Source: JABMOV01 sp964344305 (GTDB lineage Bacteria; Fidelibacterota; Marinisomatia; Marinisomatales; JABMOV01). Taken from it: 64,000 nt of DNA. Every line of letters begins with the position of its first letter. Position 1 is the stretch's first letter. Made by a program: the position numbers and the translations under genes. Below are positions 36,070-44,829 of the stretch, in pieces. The stretch lies in the NCBI GenBank assembly GCA_964344305.1, contig CAYFMT010000001.1:124001-188000 (forward strand), in the 5' to 3' direction. The notes under the pieces are model-generated. The model was given only the letters and a program-made list of their open reading frames with translations. It was not told where the DNA came from and did no database searches.

Positions 36070-36627
36070 TTATGCCTGTCCACTCAGACCCGTTGATGAG
36101 GCAATGTCAACTCCAAAGCTGTTTGTGGCAGAAACCCACATGGAAGAAGGGGATGTTTTGAAGATGAATTCAGGATTTGTTTCCTGCAAGAGCCAGTCAC
36201 CATCTTCAATTTCCTTTTCTAGTTGAAAAGGTGCCCATCCGGCATGACCCAGCATGAGTTTGTAATGTATTGGACCGTCACCTTTTGAGATATCTTCCAA
36301 AATGGACTTGTGACTTGTGAGTCCAAAATCACTTGTTACAGTGACTGTGCCCTCCGTATTGTAATTTCCTGAGTGAAGAAGGATTCCTCGTTCAACCATG
36401 ACAGGGCCACCGAAATACACACGTGGCACAACTTTTAACAGATTTTGTTTATCCTCAAACACATCCGTAAACAGTTGCTTGATCTCCATGTCTTCAAATG
36501 GTTTGTTGACAATAAGACCCATGGCGCCATCTTTCGTGTGCTCGGTGATGAACACGATAGACTTACCAAAATACGGATCCTGGAGATGGGGCATGGCAAT
36601 GAGAATATGGTTCTTAAGCGATCCCAT
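36070..36627 (-). CDS. yqgE: YqgE/AlgH (UPF0301) family protein
   Basis: 185 residues from the ATG at 36627 (MGSLKNHILIAMPHLQDPYFGKSIVFITEH), which fits the family N-terminus; an in-frame GTG eight codons upstream is less likely. GAMGLIVNKP and VYFGGPVMVERGILLHS are UPF0301 signatures, as is LMLGHAGWAPFQLEKEI. It is a cytoplasmic protein of unresolved function that regulates alginate in Pseudomonas. It lies 27 bp before the thioredoxin-like gene. Confidence 0.92.
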   Translation of the reverse strand: MGSLKNHILIAMPHLQDPYFGKSIVFITEHTKDGAMGLIVNKPFEDMEIKQLFTDVFEDKQNLLKVVPRVYFGGPVMVERGILLHSGNYNTEGTVTVTSDFGLTSHKSILEDISKGDGPIHYKLMLGHAGWAPFQLEKEIEDGDWLLQETNPEFIFKTSPSSMWVSATNSFGVDIASSTGLSGQA

Positions 36628-36749
36628 GGTCAAACTTAGACATGAATTCACATGGATATTGAAAAGATAATGTGCTCATGTGTGATAGGGGTTCGAGGAA
36701 ATGACTCATGCCGCTACCATCTCCCTTTCACTGCTACTAAATTCGCGCC

Positions 36750-37208
36750 ATGAAAGCATCAACCTATCACAACCTTACATGGATACCTATCCTGATTATC
36801 AGCCTATCAGCCATAGTTCTGGGGCTCATGTGGATGATGTCTAAAGAACCATGGATGCTGGACAGAGCGGCCAATGAAGAATTACTTCATCGAACATTTG
36901 ACCAGTTGTTTTCAAAGAGAGTGAATGATTATCTCCCGGATTACCTTACAGCCATCTATCGATTTTTCGGCTGGTGGGTTTTTTCAATAGGCAGTTTATC
37001 AGCAGCATTTGTTCTGGTAACACGCATGGGAACACCCATGGCACGTAAAGCCATTCAGGGATCATTGGGAATCATGTTGGCAGGCGCCATCATATATATT
37101 CTTGTTTACATTCATATTTCCCCCTTTCTTTGGCTGGCATTTATATTGCTGTTCCTGTTAATGATCAGTGGATGGGCGGGTTTAAAACTGGAGGATATAG
37201 AAGAATGA
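36750..37208 (+). CDS. Membrane protein of unknown function
   Basis: 152 residues with four membrane segments (near 10-30, 68-90, 98-118 and 122-142) and a loop of about 35 residues between the first two. No family recognised. Its stop overlaps the start of the DUF2231-like gene (ATGA). Confidence 0.7.
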   Translation: MKASTYHNLTWIPILIISLSAIVLGLMWMMSKEPWMLDRAANEELLHRTFDQLFSKRVNDYLPDYLTAIYRFFGWWVFSIGSLSAAFVLVTRMGTPMARKAIQGSLGIMLAGAIIYILVYIHISPFLWLAFILLFLLMISGWAGLKLEDIEE

Positions 37209-37624
37209 TTCCATTTGATGAATTACACCCACTTGTTGTGCATTTCCCAATCGCTTTTTTCGGACTGGTATTTTTATTTGATGTATTGTCCATTTACCTG
37301 AAAGATGATCGATTTTCTTTCGCCAGCTTCTGGACATTGATATTCGCGCTGGTTTCATCCCTGGGAACCATTGTTACAGGATTTGTAGCAGACCAGTATG
37401 AAGGCCATATGGAAACCCCGTGGAATGTGTTTTCAACACACGGTTCTATGCAGATATTATCCATACTACTGTTTATTATTGCATTTGTGTGGAGATTTCG
37501 TCTTCATGGTACACTTCCTCAAAACCCAATGCACCGCTGGGTTTATATTGCCATCACCGGGTTAGCAGTAGCAGGAGTGTATTATGGCAGCCACCTGGGA
37601 GCCATGCTGGCCGGTCGAATTTAA
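37205..37624 (+). CDS. DUF2231-type four-helix membrane protein
   Basis: 139 residues from the ATG at 37205. LHPLVVHFPIAFFGLVFLFDVLS is the DUF2231 signature (H-P-x-x-V-H-F-P-I-A), followed by four helices with conserved His positions. The two His residues near helix 1 and the His near helix 3 resemble haem-binding sites, but this is inference. It lies 160 bp before sdhC. Confidence 0.8.
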   Translation: MIPFDELHPLVVHFPIAFFGLVFLFDVLSIYLKDDRFSFASFWTLIFALVSSLGTIVTGFVADQYEGHMETPWNVFSTHGSMQILSILLFIIAFVWRFRLHGTLPQNPMHRWVYIAITGLAVAGVYYGSHLGAMLAGRI

Positions 37625-37750
37625 ATCATAGCACCGATTTAGATTTTCTTTCTCTTAAATAATAAAGTCTACTGTATTCTGTATTTATAAATTGAAGAAG
37701 GGGACATGGGAGTCCTAATTTTTGTCTTGTTGTTTTCTTTAAAATGAACA

Positions 37751-37765
37751 AACACATTAACACCC
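37751..37765. repeat. Single copy of the AACACATTAACAC repeat motif
   Basis: AACACATTAACACCC matches 14 of 15 bases of unit 3 of the tandem repeat at 21994-22008. Both sit in leader regions of rightward genes. It is too short to rule out chance. Confidence 0.35.
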
Positions 37766-37783
37766 ATCATCCCTGGAGATAAC

Positions 37784-38452
37784 ATGAATTGGTTTGTCAC
37801 ATTCTTCAGTTCCTCTATCGGCAAGAAAATTCAAATGGCCATTACAGGAATTCTCCTCTGTGCATTTCTTATTATCCACCTCATTGGAAATCTGGTCCTT
37901 TTTGGGGGTCCCGATGCGTTCAATGGATACGTGGAGGCTCTTTCAACAGTTAAGCCCGTTGTTCGTGTCATTGAGATTGTACTCGGACTCATTTTCCTCG
38001 GTCATATCTTTACCGGTATTCGACTGACGCTGGAAAACAGGAAATCCAAAAAGATCAGATATGATGTGAACAGAGGAAACGAGACTAGCCCCGTTACCTC
38101 AAGAACCATGATGATCACAGGCAGCATCATTTTTATTTTCCTTGTGGTTCATCTTGCAACGATATGGTGGAAATTCCAGCTTGAGCATGAAGGTGGGCAT
38201 TTTTACGATATCGTCATGAGCACCGGTATAGGGTTTGGAAATATTCTCGTTACCCTATTTTACATTATAGCCATGTTTCTGCTGGGGTTTCATCTGCGCC
38301 ATGGGTTCCAGTCTGCGTTTCAAACATTTGGGATTCGCTACAATAAATACGGGAAACTCATTGAATGGTTATCCGCTGTTTTCTGGCTTCTGATCCCCCT
38401 GGGGTTTGTTTCTATTCCCATCTATTTCGGATTGTTGAAAGGAGGGTTTTAA
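37784..38452 (+). CDS. sdhC: Succinate dehydrogenase cytochrome b subunit (b558 family)
   Basis: 222 residues, five membrane helices, the single large haem anchor of type B succinate:quinone oxidoreductase. His residues in HLIGNLVLFG, GHIFTGIRLTLE, VVHLATIWWKF and GFHLRHGFQSAF are candidates for the two axial-ligand pairs. First gene of sdhCAB, with GGAG 5-8 bp before the ATG. Confidence 0.93.
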   Translation: MNWFVTFFSSSIGKKIQMAITGILLCAFLIIHLIGNLVLFGGPDAFNGYVEALSTVKPVVRVIEIVLGLIFLGHIFTGIRLTLENRKSKKIRYDVNRGNETSPVTSRTMMITGSIIFIFLVVHLATIWWKFQLEHEGGHFYDIVMSTGIGFGNILVTLFYIIAMFLLGFHLRHGFQSAFQTFGIRYNKYGKLIEWLSAVFWLLIPLGFVSIPIYFGLLKGGF

Positions 38453-38453
38453 C

Positions 38454-40367
38454 ATGACCATGACCAGTAAAATTCCTGAAGGTCCACTGGCTGAAAAATG
38501 GACCAAGCATAAATTTGATTTGAAACTTGTAAACCCTGCCAACAAACGGAAGTACTCAGTTATTGTTGTGGGAACCGGTCTTGCAGGGGCATCAGCAGCC
38601 GCATCCCTGGCAGAATTGGGTTACGATGTGAAAGCTTTTTCATACCATGAATCACCGCGGAGGGCTCATAGCATTGCTGCTCAGGGTGGAATCAATGCTG
38701 CGAAAAACTACCCCAATGATGGCGACAGCATTTTCAGGTTGTTTTATGATACCATAAAAGGCGGTGATTACCGGGCGCGTGAAGCCAATGTGTATCGCCT
38801 GGCAGAAGTTTCCAACAATATTATTGATCAGTGTGTGGCCCAGGGTGTTCCATTTGCCCGAGAATATGGGGGCTTGCTGGATAACCGCTCCTTTGGCGGC
38901 GCACAGGTTTCGCGAACATTCTATGCCAGAGGACAGACGGGTCAACAATTGCTTCTTGGCGCATACTCATCCCTAGTACGGCAGATGAATACTGGGAAAG
39001 TAACATTCTATCCCCGACATGATATGCTGGACATTGTAAAGGTTGATGGTCACGCCAAAGGTATTATCACCCGGAATCTTGTGGATGGTAAAATTGACGC
39101 CCACGCAGCTGACGCTGTCATTCTCGCTACCGGCGGATACGGCAATGTATTCTTCCTGTCAACGAATGCCATGGCATGCAATGCAACGGCGGCTTGGAGG
39201 GCTTATAAAAAGGGCGCTTATTTTGCCAACCCATCCTTTACACAAATTCATCCAACATGTATTCCTGTTTCAAGCGATCATCAATCCAAACTGACCCTCA
39301 TGAGCGAAAGCCTGAGAAACGATGGAAGGGTTTGGGTCCCCAAAAAGGCAGGAGACGATCGTCACCCGAATGATATTCCTGAAGATGAGCGGGACTACTA
39401 CCTGGAGCGAATCTATCCTTCATTTGGAAATCTTGTCCCAAGGGATGTGGCCAGCCGACGTGCAAAAGAAATGTGCGATAAGGGCCACGGTGTTGGTTCC
39501 ACAAAACTTGCTGTGTATCTTGACTTCAAGGATGTCATTGATCGAAATGGCAAGCAGTGGGTGGTAGAGAAATATGGAAACCTGTTTGATATGTACAAGC
39601 AGATCACCGGTGAAGACCCGTATGAGATTCCCATGCGAATCTATCCTGCCGTGCATTATACCATGGGCGGTGTCTGGGTGGATTATAATCTTGAAACCAC
39701 TGTCGACGGTTTGTTTGTGCTTGGTGAAGCGAATTTCTCGGACCATGGTGCAAACCGCCTGGGAGCCAGTGCCCTTATGCAGGGATTGGCAGATGGCTAT
39801 TTTGTCATACCTTATACCATTGGTCATTACCTTGCCAGTCAGGACGGTGGTAGTGTCGGACTGGAAAATCCGGCTTTCGATGAAGCATTGGAAAATACCA
39901 GAAACCGTATGGATAAACTCATGTCCATCCAGGGAAACCGAACAGTGGATGATATTCACAAGGAACTCGGGAAAATCATGTGGGAATACGTGGGAATGGC
40001 TCGGAATGAAATGGGACTAAAGAAAGCCCTTGAGCTCATTCCAAAGCTTCGGGATGAATTCTGGAATAATGTACGTATTCCAGGGAAAGCCGATGCCATG
40101 AATACCGAACTTGAAAAAGCGGCACGGCTTGCTGATTTCCTCGAGCTGGGTGAATTGATGGCGCGAGATGCCCTGAATCGCAATGAATCGTGTGGCGGTC
40201 ATTTCAGGGAAGAATATCAGACAGAAGAAAACGAAGCGATGCGCAATGATGAAGATTATGCATATGTGGCAGCGTGGGAGCACACCGGGAATTCCAGTGA
40301 ACCAACACTGCACAAAGAGGAACTGATATTTGACAATGTTAAACTAACATCAAGGAGTTACAAATAA
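38454..40367 (+). CDS. sdhA: Succinate dehydrogenase/fumarate reductase flavoprotein subunit
   Basis: 637 residues. The FAD fingerprint VVGTGLAGASAAASLAELGYDV is intact, and RAHSIAAQGGINAAKNYPNDGDS contains the His that carries covalent FAD. Substrate-site motifs include FTQIHPTCIPVSSDHQSKLTLMSESLRNDG and HYTMGGVWVDYN, and NRLGASALMQGLADGYFVIP follows. This is the type B form. A GGAGG site precedes the ATG, which lies 1 bp after sdhC. Confidence 0.96.
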   Translation: MTMTSKIPEGPLAEKWTKHKFDLKLVNPANKRKYSVIVVGTGLAGASAAASLAELGYDVKAFSYHESPRRAHSIAAQGGINAAKNYPNDGDSIFRLFYDTIKGGDYRAREANVYRLAEVSNNIIDQCVAQGVPFAREYGGLLDNRSFGGAQVSRTFYARGQTGQQLLLGAYSSLVRQMNTGKVTFYPRHDMLDIVKVDGHAKGIITRNLVDGKIDAHAADAVILATGGYGNVFFLSTNAMACNATAAWRAYKKGAYFANPSFTQIHPTCIPVSSDHQSKLTLMSESLRNDGRVWVPKKAGDDRHPNDIPEDERDYYLERIYPSFGNLVPRDVASRRAKEMCDKGHGVGSTKLAVYLDFKDVIDRNGKQWVVEKYGNLFDMYKQITGEDPYEIPMRIYPAVHYTMGGVWVDYNLETTVDGLFVLGEANFSDHGANRLGASALMQGLADGYFVIPYTIGHYLASQDGGSVGLENPAFDEALENTRNRMDKLMSIQGNRTVDDIHKELGKIMWEYVGMARNEMGLKKALELIPKLRDEFWNNVRIPGKADAMNTELEKAARLADFLELGELMARDALNRNESCGGHFREEYQTEENEAMRNDEDYAYVAAWEHTGNSSEPTLHKEELIFDNVKLTSRSYK

Positions 40368-41107
40368 TGAAGGTGACATTAAAAATCTGGCGGCAGGAAA
40401 ATGGACATGCCCAGGGTTCTTTCGCCACCTATCAAATGGATAACATTTCCGGCGACATGTCCTTTTTTGAAATGCTGGACCTGTTAAACGACTCCCTGGT
40501 TGTTAAAGGTGAAGAACCGGTTGCGTTCGATCATGATTGTCGTGAGGGCATTTGTGGAACCTGTGGTGTTGTGATCAATGGTCGTGCCCACGGTCCACTT
40601 CGGGGTGTTACCACCTGTCAGCTTCACATGCGAAGTTTCAAGGATGGAGATACCATTGTTATTGAGCCATGGCGAGCCACAGCTTTTCCACTTATCAAGG
40701 ACTTAATTGTGGATCGACGATCTTTTGACAGGATTATGTCTGCTGGCGGGTATGTTTCCATCAATGCCGGCGGTGCTCAGGATGCCAACGCGATTCCCAT
40801 CCAAAAGGCCCATGCAGATGAAGCCATGGATGCTGCAGCCTGTATTGGATGTGGTGCCTGTGTGGCCTCATGCAAGAATTCCTCAGCCATGCTGTTTGTG
40901 GGTGCCAAGGTCAGTCAGCTGGCCCTGTTACCGCAGGGGAAGATTGAACGAAAAGACCGCGCATTAAATATGATCGCTGCCATGGATCAGGAAAACTTCG
41001 GAGCCTGTACAAACACCGGTGCCTGTGAAGTGGAATGTCCAAAGGAAATCTCCCTTGTGCATATTGCGCGATTAAATCGGGAATATTTAAAAGCCAGTTT
41101 AGTTTAA
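40367..41107 (+). CDS. sdhB: Succinate dehydrogenase/fumarate reductase iron-sulfur subunit
   Basis: 246 residues. Its start overlaps the sdhA stop by 1 bp (TAATG). The [2Fe-2S] ligands are in DHDCREGICGTCGVVINGR and the following TTCQLHM. The C-terminal half carries CIGCGACVASC and CTNTGACEVECPKEI for the [4Fe-4S] and [3Fe-4S] clusters. It passes electrons from FAD to the haem anchor. Last gene of sdhCAB. Confidence 0.96.
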   Translation: MKVTLKIWRQENGHAQGSFATYQMDNISGDMSFFEMLDLLNDSLVVKGEEPVAFDHDCREGICGTCGVVINGRAHGPLRGVTTCQLHMRSFKDGDTIVIEPWRATAFPLIKDLIVDRRSFDRIMSAGGYVSINAGGAQDANAIPIQKAHADEAMDAAACIGCGACVASCKNSSAMLFVGAKVSQLALLPQGKIERKDRALNMIAAMDQENFGACTNTGACEVECPKEISLVHIARLNREYLKASLV

Positions 41108-41115
41108 AGAGAATG

Positions 41116-41142
41116 GATACGGACGTTAAAAGCGTCCGTATC
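41116..41142. terminator. Perfect 10-bp inverted repeat after sdhB
   Basis: GATACGGACG (41116-41125) pairs with CGTCCGTATC (41133-41142) around a 7-nt loop. No T-tract follows, so it may be a weak or factor-dependent terminator, or protect the mRNA end. It sits between two convergent genes. Confidence 0.5.
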
Positions 41143-41151
41143 ACTCAACCC

Positions 41152-44100
41152 CTACATCTGAGAAACACTCCAGGCGAACATAACACCTACAAATGTGAGC
41201 ATGAGTGGCCAGCTGGTATTTACAAACTGCCGTGCGCTTGGGTCCTCAAAAACATGAATCTGGAAACTGTGTGTGGTGGTGGCGCCATGTTCATCAATGG
41301 CAAGGATAATAATATCATTGGGACCTACCTGGTTATTCCGCGGTTTCCACCGGAAATTTCCAGTCTTTGGATTAAACCGTGCATACCGGGGTAACCGAAC
41401 AGGACGGAGAGTGATATTGTCTTTATTCAGGTCTTCAGCCGTAACCCGATAACGGTATTCGTAACCTGTTAACCCCACGGGTTTTGGCGATGAAATAATG
41501 CTGGGACCAATATTCACAAACACTTTATGCCGTTGAATATCTTCGCGATAACCATCAGATACCTTTAATTCAAACATGTGGTTATTAATCTGTGAAGCCT
41601 GCGGTACCCAGACAATCTTTCCTTCCCGGGTCATCTGCATACCCTGCGGTCCCTTGATCAACTCATACTCCAGATAGGCATCCTCGTTGGCATCTTCCAC
41701 CTGAACCTGGTAAGTAAAGACTTCATCCACAAGTCCCATGGGGGGAGGATTTGACACAATCGCAGGGGGATGATTCACATAGACTTCAAATGTCTGTTCG
41801 TCTTTGGTGTACCCATCGGAGACTACCACAGTTATCGTTTGGTTATTTACCTGGTCTTTTGTGGGTGTCCAATGGAGGGTGCCTGTGAGTTCATCTACAA
41901 TCATTCCTTCTGGGAAATCCACAACGGAGTACCTTACCATGGATCGTTTTTCCACCACAACGCGGGGCGGCTTTCCCTGGCTACCCTGGAAAAACTCCCA
42001 AAGCACATCCTTGATTTTAACCGTGCGTTCATCCAGAGTGAGTACAAGGACATATAATCGCTCATCTTCATAAAAGATGGAATGAACATATTTCTTCAAG
42101 TTTAACCTTGAAACAGGCTCTTCTTCGGGAATGTCCGGATCGGTGAGGTACACAGTCTCTGCGTTGTTCCAATCGCCGATATACCGCTGGATGTTCTCCC
42201 GGTAGATATCATCTGAAATATTGACGGAATACAATCGCGTATTACCTGCATCTGCAACTTTCACCACCCGGTTGAAGGGAAGCAGGGATGAACGGTTTCG
42301 ATCTGTGGTCATCACCTCGTAGACGTATTCCTCACCTACGGTGGCCTGTAATGGCGGGATGGAGACAACCTTAATGGGGGAATTCACAAAGAAATCCGCT
42401 TCAATCATTCTGGTGGATGAGCCATCACTGATTTCCATTCGAAGATGAGAAAAATCCACCTGGTGTGATGTGGGGTCCCATTTCAATCGACCTGTGAAAG
42501 GATCCATACGCATACCTTCAGGCATCTCAAAAGCGGTATATACAAGTTTATCAGCCAGGTTTGGGTCTTCGGCTTCTATCTGAAAATCCCATGTATCACC
42601 AACATTGACAAGATTCATGGGTGGAGGGGCAGACGTAACAATTGGCGGGTGGTTAATAAAAATGTTCACTCGTTGAGTATCAGTGGCCACCCCCTGTTGA
42701 GCAACGATGGTGACATATTGTGTATCAATTTGGGTGGATTCAGGGGTCCACGTGATAATGCCGGCGTCGGAGATTTCCATACCATCAGGGGCTTCTGAAA
42801 GCAGGACAGATACAGGTCTTTGCAGATCCTGATGATACACTTCTGTTGCATATTCATAGAGTTCATTGACAGATCCATGGCCGTCTGGAGTTGAAATGAT
42901 TCTCACACCGGCACGGGCGAATAGCTTGAATTCCTGTGCTGTTCTGTCAAAACCATCCGTGGCCACGAGTCGCACATCATAAACATCCACATGGGAGCTG
43001 TCTGTCATCCAGTGTACAACACCAGTATCCAGAGTCATCCCATCTGGATAGATTTCCATATCGATTTGTATGAATTCGCCATCATTCCTGTCACGAATAA
43101 TGGGTTCATAGGAGAATACACTGTTGGCCACGAACTCCGTCCCAGCAGGCTCAGAGATAAACACTGGAGGATCATTGACATATACCCATAGGTATTCATC
43201 ATACCCCTCCAGTTCCGGCTTCACTTCGTAGGATTTTAACGAATCGGTTTCCACGGGATTTTCTTCAACCGTTTCCCCAATCCTCATCTCGACATGATAG
43301 GCCAGTTGAAATGCACCCAAATGGGACTCGCCCGGCGTCCAGAGAATGGATTTTGTATCATAATGGAAGAACATGCCTTTCGGAGGAGGCTGAAGCCACC
43401 GGAAGGAGTAAAACAACTCACCCTCTTCTTCAGGGATGGTATAGGCAAAAGGCTGATCTACCCTCAATATATGCCGTGGTAATATTCCAGAAGGCAATGG
43501 CTGTCCTGTGGTACGAATCGGTTTTGGAACCTGTGGCAATGAGAACTGGTCAGGCGTGAGTTCAGGGAAGGCTGTGAGGAGTTCCTCTTCTTCTGGAGTA
43601 AGTACATTCGGATCGGCAAGAAACTCCGGAACCTGCATATCGGGGCTTAAACCCAGGTCGGTGATAAACATGCCGCTGAATTCTCCGTCCCATCCGGCTC
43701 CGATAACCGATCCAAGATACAACCCGATTTTCATAAGGGGCAGGGTGGTGAACACCTGCATATCCTCTGTATCGCTCTCGAGCGAGAAATACTCTGAGGA
43801 AAACTCAGTGGAATCTGTGCCCGTTATGAGGGTCATGAGGTTCATTTCACCTGAAACCAGTAACAAATCAACCAGCCCATCCTGATTGAAGTCCCCGGCG
43901 TTTAGATCTGAAAGAGGACCACCATCCACGGGTAATGTATCAATAACGGTGGTTTCTGGTGTAAGTGTCAGCGCAACGATATGTCCGGACTGGAAAGGCA
44001 AAAGAATATCTTTGAAACCGTCATTGTCCCAGTCTGTTTCTACCACTTTTTGGACAAGAAGCTTATCCAGCCCTTCGATGGTTTCCTGCACCAGGGTACC

Positions 44101-44826
44101 TTCTTCGAATTCGCCGCCCGTATTGTAATAAGCAAGAGCTTTTATTGTGTTGGCCTCGCGGGTATAAACGATAAGATCATCCATAGTATCCCTGTCATAA
44201 TCCACGACACCAACGTGAACAAACCCTGATCCGGTTCGGAACGAAGTAGGTTGTAACTGATGTTTTATGTACAAATCCCCGCCGGTTCGCATGTCAACGA
44301 CTGCCACTGAGCGTGATGGAGCACCGAGAGACGCAACAACCTCCTGGTCCCCATCCCCGTCTGAATCAAGGATACCCATATTCTGGCACCTGACAAAGGG
44401 CTGGTCGCCTGATAAACGTAATGACATGGATGGTTCTTCGTGAAAGCGAAATCCGTCCCAGGGATAAACATACAGGATGGGTTGGAGAAGTCTCTCTCCG
44501 GCAGAACTGGAAACATTCATAATGGTAATTAGCTCAGGTACAGCATCACCATCAAGATCTCCGATAGTCAGGTCTACAAAATGACCGAGTTGACCATCGG
44601 GGGCATTCAATTCCCATAACAGGTCCTGGTAGCCCTCAGCATCCATTTCGTAATGGCGCAGGACATTAGCAAGATGGATATCCGGCGGAATAGCCTCTAG
44701 CGTTAGAAATTCAATCTGATCATCACCATCCAGGTCATATGTTCCAACCATATGGAGTATCTTATAATCTTCACCATAAAGAACGATGCAGTACGTTGCG
44801 ATCAATACCAGGAGGCGTCTTAGCAT
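41152..44826 (-). CDS. Giant FG-GAP/Ig-repeat protein with C-terminal membrane anchor
   Basis: 1224 residues with a signal peptide (MLRRLLVLIATYCIVLYG). Residues 25-400 hold FG-GAP/VCBS-like Ca-binding blades (DLDGDDQIEFLTLE, DLDGDAVPELITIM, DSDGDGDQEVVAS, DYDRDTMDDLIVY, DWDNDGFKDILLP, DFNQDGLVDLLLV), suggesting a beta-propeller. From about 460 there are about seven cadherin/Ig-like repeats following P-x-G-M ... W-x-P ... V-x-D-G ... V-N-x-P-P; the fifth carries an insertion of about 110 residues. The C-terminus (WPLMLTFVGVMFAWSVSQM) is hydrophobic and would anchor it. No T9SS sorting domain is present. It lies 3 bp after its paralogue. Adhesion or surface scaffolding is inferred. Confidence 0.75.
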   Translation of the reverse strand: MLRRLLVLIATYCIVLYGEDYKILHMVGTYDLDGDDQIEFLTLEAIPPDIHLANVLRHYEMDAEGYQDLLWELNAPDGQLGHFVDLTIGDLDGDAVPELITIMNVSSSAGERLLQPILYVYPWDGFRFHEEPSMSLRLSGDQPFVRCQNMGILDSDGDGDQEVVASLGAPSRSVAVVDMRTGGDLYIKHQLQPTSFRTGSGFVHVGVVDYDRDTMDDLIVYTREANTIKALAYYNTGGEFEEGTLVQETIEGLDKLLVQKVVETDWDNDGFKDILLPFQSGHIVALTLTPETTVIDTLPVDGGPLSDLNAGDFNQDGLVDLLLVSGEMNLMTLITGTDSTEFSSEYFSLESDTEDMQVFTTLPLMKIGLYLGSVIGAGWDGEFSGMFITDLGLSPDMQVPEFLADPNVLTPEEEELLTAFPELTPDQFSLPQVPKPIRTTGQPLPSGILPRHILRVDQPFAYTIPEEEGELFYSFRWLQPPPKGMFFHYDTKSILWTPGESHLGAFQLAYHVEMRIGETVEENPVETDSLKSYEVKPELEGYDEYLWVYVNDPPVFISEPAGTEFVANSVFSYEPIIRDRNDGEFIQIDMEIYPDGMTLDTGVVHWMTDSSHVDVYDVRLVATDGFDRTAQEFKLFARAGVRIISTPDGHGSVNELYEYATEVYHQDLQRPVSVLLSEAPDGMEISDAGIITWTPESTQIDTQYVTIVAQQGVATDTQRVNIFINHPPIVTSAPPPMNLVNVGDTWDFQIEAEDPNLADKLVYTAFEMPEGMRMDPFTGRLKWDPTSHQVDFSHLRMEISDGSSTRMIEADFFVNSPIKVVSIPPLQATVGEEYVYEVMTTDRNRSSLLPFNRVVKVADAGNTRLYSVNISDDIYRENIQRYIGDWNNAETVYLTDPDIPEEEPVSRLNLKKYVHSIFYEDERLYVLVLTLDERTVKIKDVLWEFFQGSQGKPPRVVVEKRSMVRYSVVDFPEGMIVDELTGTLHWTPTKDQVNNQTITVVVSDGYTKDEQTFEVYVNHPPAIVSNPPPMGLVDEVFTYQVQVEDANEDAYLEYELIKGPQGMQMTREGKIVWVPQASQINNHMFELKVSDGYREDIQRHKVFVNIGPSIISSPKPVGLTGYEYRYRVTAEDLNKDNITLRPVRLPRYARFNPKTGNFRWKPRNNQVGPNDIIILAIDEHGATTTHSFQIHVFEDPSARQFVNTSWPLMLTFVGVMFAWSVSQM

Positions 44827-44829
44827 GAT